Assembly (NCBI GenBank): GCA_012514415.1
Contig: JAAZAH010000148.1
Coordinates: forward strand, 1 to 11,461
Origin: Sandaracinaceae bacterium
GTDB lineage: Bacteria > Myxococcota_A > Polyangia > Polyangiales > Houyiibacteriaceae
DNA: 11,461 bases
Reading direction: 5' to 3'
Part shown: positions 8,001-11,461 of the stretch, piece by piece
How the letters are laid out: every line of letters starts with the position of its first letter
Numbering within the stretch: position 1 is the first letter of the stretch
Notes under the pieces: generated by a model
The model's input: only the letters and a program-made list of their open reading frames with translations
Told to the model about the DNA's origin: nothing
Database searches by the model: none
Made by a program: the position numbers and the translations under genes

Positions 8001-9140
8001 AAGGACGTCGTCGATTCGCCCCATCCGCGCGAGGAGGCGCGCGTAAGCCGCACGCAGATCGCGATCGCCGGGGCGAGATCGAAGTGCGCGCCGGTACGCC
8101 TTGGACGCCGCTTCGTCGCGGCCGAGCTCTTCATAGAGCCGGGCGCCCAAAATCGCGGCATCGAGATCAAGACGTGAGGCGTGGCGATCGGCGAGGTCCT
8201 CGAGGGTACCGAGCGCGCGGTGGATCTCGAGCTCGAGCTCATAAAGGCTCATGCGGTACGCTGCGCTTGTCGCCTGTTTTAGTAGCCCTTCGACCTCGCC
8301 AAGCGCGGCTTCACTCTCTCCGGCACCGTGAAGAATGCGCGCACGCTCGATGCGGAGGGGGATAAGGCTCCGCATGTCTCCTCGGCGAAGTGCAATCGCG
8401 GTGTCGATCCATCGTTTTGCGTCCTCGTGCGCGCCCGCGGACGCAAACTCGCCCGCCCACGTAGCGCGCTGATCCGCGTCGCGTGGTCTGCTTTCCATGA
8501 GCGCTTCGACCTCGCTTCGCGCTTCGTCGAGATCCCGAGCATCGAGCGCGCGGCGCGCGAGTCGTTCGCGAAGTTCATCCTTCTCGGCTCCTGGTGGCGA
8601 GAGCTCGATGGCTCGCCGCAAGTGCATCCTCTCGCGTACCGTATCCGCGCGCTTCCCAGCGATTTGAGCGAGGGCAACCGCAGCAAGTCGCTCGCCGTTC
8701 GCCGCAAGGTGCTCGAGGCGCTCCACCGCTCTGTCGCGCCCCACTTCGTCCGCCTCGCGATAGTCGATGAGCGCAAGCAGAACGCGGCTGCGCTCATCCG
8801 CCTCGCCGACAAGCCGCGCCCTCAGCGCATCGATGCCGCCCCTTCCGCGCTCGATGGCGATGAGCTCATCGACGAGAATCTCGGAAAGCGGATCCGCGAG
8901 CGCCTCCCGATAAACGCGCTCCTCGCGCGGGAGCTGGGGCGCACGGGGTCGTGGCCGGACAGCGCTCGAGGAACCACGCGGGCCGCGATCCGACCCGGAC
9001 GGACCGCGGATCGACCAATCATCCGCCTGAGCCGTGCGTGCAGTCGGCCCAGAACATCGCGGGTTGATGAGGCTCAATACGGCCCATAAAAGAGCCGATC
9101 TTCGGAGGAGGAAAAACCGGACCCGCAGCGACGCTCGCAT
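5028..9140 (-). CDS. Exported ~1370-residue TPR and HEAT-repeat scaffold protein
   Basis: Very large solenoid protein. The chosen ATG at 9140 follows AAGGAAGAGG and begins a signal peptide: basic RASLRVRFFLLRR, hydrophobic ALLWAVLSLI at about 16-25, possible cleavage after AQA at about 39; the Cys near 29 has no canonical lipobox. An Arg/Pro/Ser-rich linker runs to about 75. From about 75 to 790 there are many TPR-type helix pairs (for example LYEELGRDEAASKAYRRAL, ELALLYDRRGRRADAIALF, LGAFYLERSRLHDAAGAYK). From about 880 to the end there are HEAT/PBS-lyase-like repeats (for example AGLRAEALLTYARLG, EIRARAAALLTRA, VVRAEAVSALASI, WIREQAKNAI). No catalytic domain is visible, so a periplasmic or surface scaffold role is inferred. 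An alternative in-frame ATG at 9206 would add 22 residues but overlap the divergent gene and lose the signal-peptide position. It is followed after 54 nt by the FHA pair. Confidence 0.9.
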   Translation of the reverse strand: MRASLRVRFFLLRRSALLWAVLSLINPRCSGPTARTAQADDWSIRGPSGSDRGPRGSSSAVRPRPRAPQLPREERVYREALADPLSEILVDELIAIERGRGGIDALRARLVGEADERSRVLLALIDYREADEVGRDRAVERLEHLAANGERLAAVALAQIAGKRADTVRERMHLRRAIELSPPGAEKDELRERLARRALDARDLDEARSEVEALMESRPRDADQRATWAGEFASAGAHEDAKRWIDTAIALRRGDMRSLIPLRIERARILHGAGESEAALGEVEGLLKQATSAAYRMSLYELELEIHRALGTLEDLADRHASRLDLDAAILGARLYEELGRDEAASKAYRRALRSRPGDRDLRAAYARLLARMGRIDDVLGQYERLVRETRSDPYFTRELALLYDRRGRRADAIALFERAVKQAPRSVELARVEAEVRESFGDLEGMRNALERWKRAAPRDPEPRIVLAASHLAEGAEERAVAELKPLAPRGAAAPDAAIELAQIYLDLDLVDHAEALLREVLARVGARDPREREVRLLLAEALIRPRPRSPALRGQRRAEAIAIYESILKDGKTPSDQLQRTRRLLARLLKEDRRLSPTIALLEARLEQDPKDEATRLMLIEAYLARGDADLPKAAALLESRDEGATENGAQATIERLERLIEIRQREGAREEEMALIKELIELEPSRSDTRIERVIELATALYLDEEALHYAEMATRRNPRDAAAHKRLGAFYLERSRLHDAAGAYKKALALDEFDLETLEALGRIALRMNSRDEARDYALRMLRLSGDDDRIRAAGLMALRLSSRVDELEELERMLVSVSSGVGANRVHRSLLLPIYEALARMEGAEVDRQSLGRRALGFLIEQLFDGDPSTIRRSLALLAELAPSGAGDAIMRFSRSDADAGLRAEALLTYARLGIPISKSDANAFLSSEVPRLRRAAAWLIHQRGDGPSRRALLDSPDAEIRALGFLSFFHRPDVVLREKILAAVESGETTELRASATLALSRLGVETDVLRITAKAYASSPIERAAALYALQFAAFGDPRRAETNPRDGTSASNREALNEEALLALLVARLDPDPALREIADAALRLTYRIPDSLGEEPRSRSILQRIVEPPLRDRWAPAHMSRAASGGDAPAPLSYGRDTMIQAVRIALHGSTERAISAMRELLRPEEDPWAFPASLTETIVDAMTNELNALLLRDETEIRARAAALLTRASSDETHAELIEDLWRRGDEETLRRALVSIAQRVIAAPGPRLIALLQEIIEEPSDKNRARFAREGARGEIGSSSPWPVRQAAILALRRASSEELGAFFEKIARRDTHAVVRAEAVSALASIPSSRGRLSELSEDHPDPWIREQAKNAIYGSIN
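9064..9092 (+). promoter_or_regulatory. Candidate sigma-70-type promoter for the DUF72-like/NFACT unit
   Basis: TTGATG (9064-9069) and TAAAAG (9087-9092) are separated by 17 nt, each matching 4 of 6 consensus positions. It would start transcription about 95 nt before the ATG at 9193, within the signal-peptide coding region of the divergent gene. Promoter calls of this strength are common by chance. Confidence 0.25.
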
Positions 9141-9144
9141 TCGA

Positions 9145-9154
9145 CCTCTTCCTT
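9145..9154 (-). promoter_or_regulatory. Ribosome binding site selecting the 9140 start of the TPR/HEAT gene
   Basis: On the minus strand AAGGAAGAGG ends 4 nt before the ATG at 9140. With the signal peptide beginning directly at that codon, this favours 9140 over the upstream in-frame ATG at 9206, which would reach into the divergent coding region. Confidence 0.65.
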
Positions 9155-9192
9155 TTAGAGCATCTCCCTGAAGCCTGCTAGGCTGAGGCCCC

Positions 9193-9864
9193 ATGGAACT
9201 TTTCATCGGCGCCAGCGTAGAGCGTCCCCCCGGTCCGAAATATCAATCGGCGCTCGATTTTGCCGAGCTCCGCTTTCCAAGCACTTTGCCCCGTCCCCAG
9301 ACGTTCGCGCGCTGGAGAGGCAGCGTGGGCGAGGATTTCACGGTGAGCCTTGTCGCGCCGCTCCGCGCCATCGGAAGCGGCGAGGCGGCTTTTTCGCTCG
9401 ACGACTCCCAGCGCGAAGGGATCGAATGGCTCGGACGCGCCGCCCAAGCCGCGGAGGCCTCGGCCATCGTCCTCCCCACCGCAGGGCGCCTCTCGACAGG
9501 ACAGCGCGACCGCGATCGTTTCGCGCGCTACCTCGAGGCGCTTCGAACCGCAGCCGAGGAGGTCGCCCTCTTCTGGCAACCCGGCGGGCTCTGGGATCTC
9601 GAAATCGCCGCTCCCTTCGCGGAGAAGCTCGGTGTTTCGCTCGCCCTAAATCCGCTCAATGAGGAAGTGCTCCCAGAGGGCTCGTCTTTCTATTTTCGGC
9701 TCGAAGCGATCGGCGGCAGACGCCGATTCACCACGTCAACCGCGTACGAGCTTCTGCCCTTGATTCAATCACGGATGATTCAATCCCTCTATATCTCCAT
9801 TTTGAGCGAACGCTCGGTTCAGGAAGCCGCCGCGCTTCGGCCGCTTCTCGTCCCGGAGGGGTGA
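9193..9864 (+). CDS. DUF72-like TIM-barrel family protein
   Basis: A 223-residue soluble protein that resembles the DUF72 (YecE) family in layout. It starts with a short strand (LFIGAS, 3-8), then ALDFAELRFPSTLPRPQTFARWR (20-42), which parallels the family pattern of 'VEINSTFYRLPSPETVRRW', a following strand (FTVSLVAP, 49-56), the AIVLPT strand (91-96), EEVALFWQPGG (122-132) and SFYFRLEAIGGRR (165-177), parallel to the family's 'YVRLHG' strand. It is a little shorter than typical DUF72 proteins (about 240-280), and the N-terminal GxSGWxY-type motif is not recognisable (GASVERPPGPKYQ). The biochemical function of DUF72 is not firmly known. The start has only a weak site (TGAGG). It is followed after 6 nt by the NFACT-R gene, whose ribosome site lies inside this gene's last codons, so the two are probably co-expressed. 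Confidence 0.75.
   Translation: MELFIGASVERPPGPKYQSALDFAELRFPSTLPRPQTFARWRGSVGEDFTVSLVAPLRAIGSGEAAFSLDDSQREGIEWLGRAAQAAEASAIVLPTAGRLSTGQRDRDRFARYLEALRTAAEEVALFWQPGGLWDLEIAAPFAEKLGVSLALNPLNEEVLPEGSSFYFRLEAIGGRRRFTTSTAYELLPLIQSRMIQSLYISILSERSVQEAAALRPLLVPEG
9855..9860 (+). promoter_or_regulatory. Ribosome binding site deciding the TTG start of the NFACT-R gene
   Basis: GGAGGG lies within the last codons of the DUF72-like gene, 10 nt before the TTG at 9871. The stop of the previous gene at 9862-9864 is in the same frame, so the NFACT gene cannot start further upstream; TTG is the first usable start codon after it. Confidence 0.7.
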
Positions 9865-9870
9865 GCGCGT

Positions 9871-11148
9871 TTGAGGCTCCCCGCGCGCTGCCAAGGCCTT
9901 CATATCCCCGCGGAGGGTGCGCTCGCGCTCGAGCTCTACGCTCTAGGAGAAAAGGCCTTCCTTTACGTGGCTTCGGGGACGCCGCCCCAGATCTCGCTTC
10001 TCGAGACTCGGCCGGACTCTCCGCCCATCACGCCCTTCGGAACCCAGCTTCGAAGACTCGTGAAAGGCCGCCCGCTCCTTCGCATATCGACCCGCGGGCA
10101 CACGGTCGTCCTCGAGTTTGGAGGCGCCGAAAATCTGATCTTATTATTTCGCCAAAACGGAAATATCACCATCTATCGAGGTGGGAAGTTCATCCTCGGA
10201 GATCGTCGATTGATTCCTCCAGAAACGAGCGAAGAGATCGAGCTCTCACAGCTCTCCAATAAGGCAGAGAATTCAAAGTTTGATCGCTCCCCCCGGGCAT
10301 TGAAAGAGGGACGACTTCGAAAGGTATTGAAGCGAGAGATAAAGAAGAGCGAACGGAAGCTTCGCGCGATTGAGAGCGACGCAGCACGCGCGGAGAGTGC
10401 CGGAAAGCTGCGGCTCGAAGCCGAGACATTATTGATTCATCGCCACCGGCTCAAATCGACTGGAAATGTCCAGGGTAGGCTCCAGCTGGAGACGGCGAGC
10501 GGCGAAACGCTCGAATTCGTTCGAAATCCCAAAGCGACACTGGATGAAGAGATCGACGGGCGCTTTCATCAAGCAAAGAGGCTTGAGCGAGGCTACGAGA
10601 TCGCCATAAAGCGCGCAAAAACAGAGAAGCAGCGACTCGAACGGCTGCGCGCCCTCGAGGCGTCCATCGGCGCGATGTCGGAGGATGAGCTCGATGAAGC
10701 GATGCGCTCCCGCCAAAATGATCCCGATGCCCCCAAGAAGGCGGAGACGGGCAAAGGGCGCGTCCCGTATCGGACCTTCCGCTCCATCGACGGCTTTCTC
10801 ATTCACGTGGGGCGCTCCGCACGCGACAACGATCAGCTCACCATGAAGCTTGCGCGCCCGCACGATCTTTTCTTTCATCTTCGCGGTGCCCCCGGATCGC
10901 ATGTCATCGTGCAGACCGAAAAAAGAAGCGTCCCCCACGAGACCCTCCTCGACGCGGCCATGCTCGCGCATCACTTCAGTACGTTCGCGAAGGAGTCGAG
11001 CGCGGAGATCCAGTACACCGAACGACGCTACATCCGAAAGCCGCGCGGCAGTGCGGATGGCGCGGTGAGACTCCTCCGCGAGAAAACTCTTTTGATTCAG
11101 CGCGAATCCGAGCGCCTGCAGCGGCTCCTAGGCACAGAGAAACGCTGA
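9871..11148 (+). CDS. Short NFACT (RqcH/Rqc2/NEMF-related) protein with C-terminal DUF814 domain
   Basis: A 425-residue protein of the NFACT superfamily, whose best-known members (bacterial RqcH, yeast Rqc2) bind 60S/50S-peptidyl-tRNA complexes and recruit tRNA for C-terminal tailing of stalled chains. N-terminal part (about 1-115): ARCQGLHIPAEGALALEL, the PPITPFGTQLRRLVKG segment and LILLFRQNGNITI match NFACT-N strands. A long charged helical region with coiled-coil character follows (about 143-270). The NFACT-R/DUF814 domain is clear at about 299-395: YRTFRSIDGFLIHVGRSARDND, then HDLFFHLRGAPGSHVIV, then AMLAHHFS, and YTERRYIRKPRGSADGAV. It is shorter than typical RqcH (about 570); the first roughly 25 NFACT-N residues are absent, and the Asp-Arg pair conserved in RqcH seems replaced by TRGHTV around 74-79. 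It starts with TTG after GGAGGG. A tailing role is therefore uncertain. Confidence 0.9.
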   Translation: MRLPARCQGLHIPAEGALALELYALGEKAFLYVASGTPPQISLLETRPDSPPITPFGTQLRRLVKGRPLLRISTRGHTVVLEFGGAENLILLFRQNGNITIYRGGKFILGDRRLIPPETSEEIELSQLSNKAENSKFDRSPRALKEGRLRKVLKREIKKSERKLRAIESDAARAESAGKLRLEAETLLIHRHRLKSTGNVQGRLQLETASGETLEFVRNPKATLDEEIDGRFHQAKRLERGYEIAIKRAKTEKQRLERLRALEASIGAMSEDELDEAMRSRQNDPDAPKKAETGKGRVPYRTFRSIDGFLIHVGRSARDNDQLTMKLARPHDLFFHLRGAPGSHVIVQTEKRSVPHETLLDAAMLAHHFSTFAKESSAEIQYTERRYIRKPRGSADGAVRLLREKTLLIQRESERLQRLLGTEKR

Positions 11149-11189
11149 GCGGATCAAGAGCCCGCCCTCACAGTGGCAAACCACCGGCG

Positions 11190-11226
11190 CTCCGCCCCGC
11201 GACGACGCAAGGGGCGGAGTCTTTTT
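11190..11226 (+). terminator. Rho-independent terminator after the NFACT-R gene
   Basis: CTCCGCCCC (11190-11198) and GGGGCGGAG (11211-11219) form a perfect 9-bp GC-rich stem with a 12-nt loop, followed by TCTTTTT. It lies 41 nt beyond the NFACT-R stop and would end the DUF72-like/NFACT transcript. Confidence 0.88.
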
Positions 11227-11257
11227 CGTGAGAGCCAAAAAGGGGGGGATACCCGCC

Positions 11258-11287
11258 TGGGCCGCCGAGCCTTTCGGCGGCGGCCCA
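11258..11287 (-). terminator. GC-rich hairpin downstream of the histone H1-like gene, possible terminator
   Basis: TGGGCCGCC (11258-11266) pairs with GGCGGCCCA (11279-11287), with an alternative inner pairing of CCGCCGA (11262-11268) with TCGGCGG (11274-11280). On the minus strand it lies 5 nt after the stop of the H1-like gene. The minus-strand T-run (11237-11241) is about 16 nt beyond the stem and preceded by a C-run, so it is not a standard intrinsic terminator; it may only protect the mRNA end. Confidence 0.45.
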
Positions 11288-11292
11288 TACGT

Positions 11293-11461
11293 TCAGCTCG
11301 GGCTGTCGGTGCTCGGCTTCGGCGGAGCGACCTTGGTGGTCTTCTTCTTCGCCGGAGTCTTCTTAGCTGCCGCCTTCTTCGGAGCGGCCTTCTTCGGAGC
11401 GGCGTTCTTGGTCGCCGTCTTCTTCGCGGCCGTCTTCTTCGTCGCCGTCTTCTTGGCGGCC
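11293..11461 (-). CDS. Histone H1-like Lys/Ala-rich repeat protein, C-terminal part (runs off the right edge)
   Basis: Fifty-five codons ending at TGA (11293-11295 on the minus strand) are visible, the rest lying beyond the window. The protein consists of pentapeptide units in register: AAKKT, ATKKT, AAKKT, ATKNA, APKKA, APKKA, AAKKT, PAKKK, then a Pro/Ser-rich end finishing TDSPS. This is the composition of eukaryotic histone H1 tails and of bacterial H1-like proteins (such as AlgP, HctB-type and several myxobacterial proteins), which bind DNA non-specifically through Lys side chains and are thought to act in nucleoid compaction or regulation. The function here is inferred from composition only, since any N-terminal domain is outside. 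One unit has AAC (Asn) in place of the second Lys. The gene converges on the NFACT-R unit; two hairpins lie between them. Confidence 0.8.
   Translation of the reverse strand, partial: AAKKTATKKTAAKKTATKNAAPKKAAPKKAAAKKTPAKKKTTKVAPPKPSTDSPS
11344..11461 (-). repeat. 15-bp tandem repeats encoding Lys-Lys pentapeptides
   Basis: The + strand hexamer CTTCTT (a minus-strand Lys-Lys pair) recurs at an exact 15-nt period at 11344, 11359, 11374, 11389, (11404 as GTTCTT), 11419, 11434 and 11449, continuing to the window edge. Adjacent units at 11374-11403 are near identical, so copy number could vary by slippage or recombination while the frame stays intact. Confidence 0.85.

Noticed and set aside
7599..8177. 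192-codon plus-strand open frame inside the TPR/HEAT gene
   Set aside because: Same antisense artefact; no recognisable domain.
8328..9089. 253-codon plus-strand open frame inside the TPR/HEAT gene
   Set aside because: Arises from the codon bias of the opposite strand, which encodes clear TPR repeats and a signal peptide; no ribosome site or family motif of its own.
5028..9140. TPR/HEAT protein as a lipoprotein based on the Cys near residue 29
   Set aside because: The residues before the Cys (NPR) do not fit a lipobox; a later AQA site is more plausible.
9141..9206. Upstream ATG (9206) as start of the TPR/HEAT protein
   Set aside because: It would overlap the divergent DUF72-like coding region and put 22 polar residues before the signal peptide; the 9140 ATG has a better ribosome site.
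9861..10262. GTG-initiated frame covering the start of the NFACT gene
   Set aside because: It is out of frame with the NFACT homology; its Arg/Pro/Ser-rich translation is typical of a shadow frame. The TTG at 9871 is the start in the homologous frame.
11173..11184. GTGG-CAAA-CCAC mini-hairpin as a separate RNA element or terminator
   Set aside because: Only four base pairs and no T-run; the adjacent 9-bp stem with T-tract explains termination.
11344..11461. 15-bp repeats as a CRISPR array or integration-type repeat
   Set aside because: The units are contiguous without spacers and encode an in-frame Lys/Ala protein tail.

Overview
The window looks like chromosomal DNA from a GC-rich bacterium, most plausibly a member of Myxococcota or a related deltaproteobacterial lineage. 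The main pointer is the 68-residue protein at 2858-3064, which resembles the small 'DKRKQSLYFPE' ribbon-helix-helix-like family (TIGR04563) that I know mainly from myxobacteria. The double zinc-ribbon/FHA proteins, the very large TPR/HEAT protein and the lysine/alanine-rich histone H1-like tail also fit. The taxonomic call is inference from protein style; no rRNA or marker phylogeny is present.

Layout. 1-1298 (+): thymidylate synthase (5' end cut by the window edge) followed by dihydrofolate reductase, joined by an ATGA overlap; a classical thyA-folA dTMP/folate unit. 1278-2606 (-): an S41 carboxyl-terminal processing protease converging on folA and overlapping its 3' end by 21 nt. 2607-2857: divergent intergenic region with short dyads and repeats. 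2858-3064 (+): the small TIGR04563-like protein. 3072-9140 (-): three co-directional genes, transcribed from right to left as a ~1370-residue exported TPR+HEAT-repeat protein and then two tandem paralogues that each carry two zinc-ribbon motifs and two FHA domains. 9193-11148 (+): a DUF72-like protein followed closely by a short NFACT-R (DUF814) protein with a TTG start, ending at a strong intrinsic terminator (11190-11226). 11293-11461 (-): the C-terminal end of a histone H1-like (A/T)AKKT-repeat protein that runs off the right edge.

How the genes relate. thyA and folA act in one cycle: ThyA makes dTMP and dihydrofolate, and FolA regenerates tetrahydrofolate. The FHA pair and the TPR/HEAT giant may be co-transcribed; the FHA domains predict phosphothreonine-dependent protein recruitment, but no kinase or phosphatase lies in the window. 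DUF72-like and NFACT-R genes are separated by 6 nt and probably form an operon; the NFACT protein is shorter than typical RqcH and appears to lack the conserved Asp-Arg pair of the NFACT-N domain.

No tRNA, rRNA, CRISPR array, insertion sequence, phage gene or origin was recognised. Most of the window is ordinary chromosomal gene content. The parts most worth a second look are the double-zinc-ribbon/double-FHA pair with its giant repeat-protein neighbour, the reduced NFACT protein, and the repeat structure in front of the small ribbon-helix-helix-like gene.
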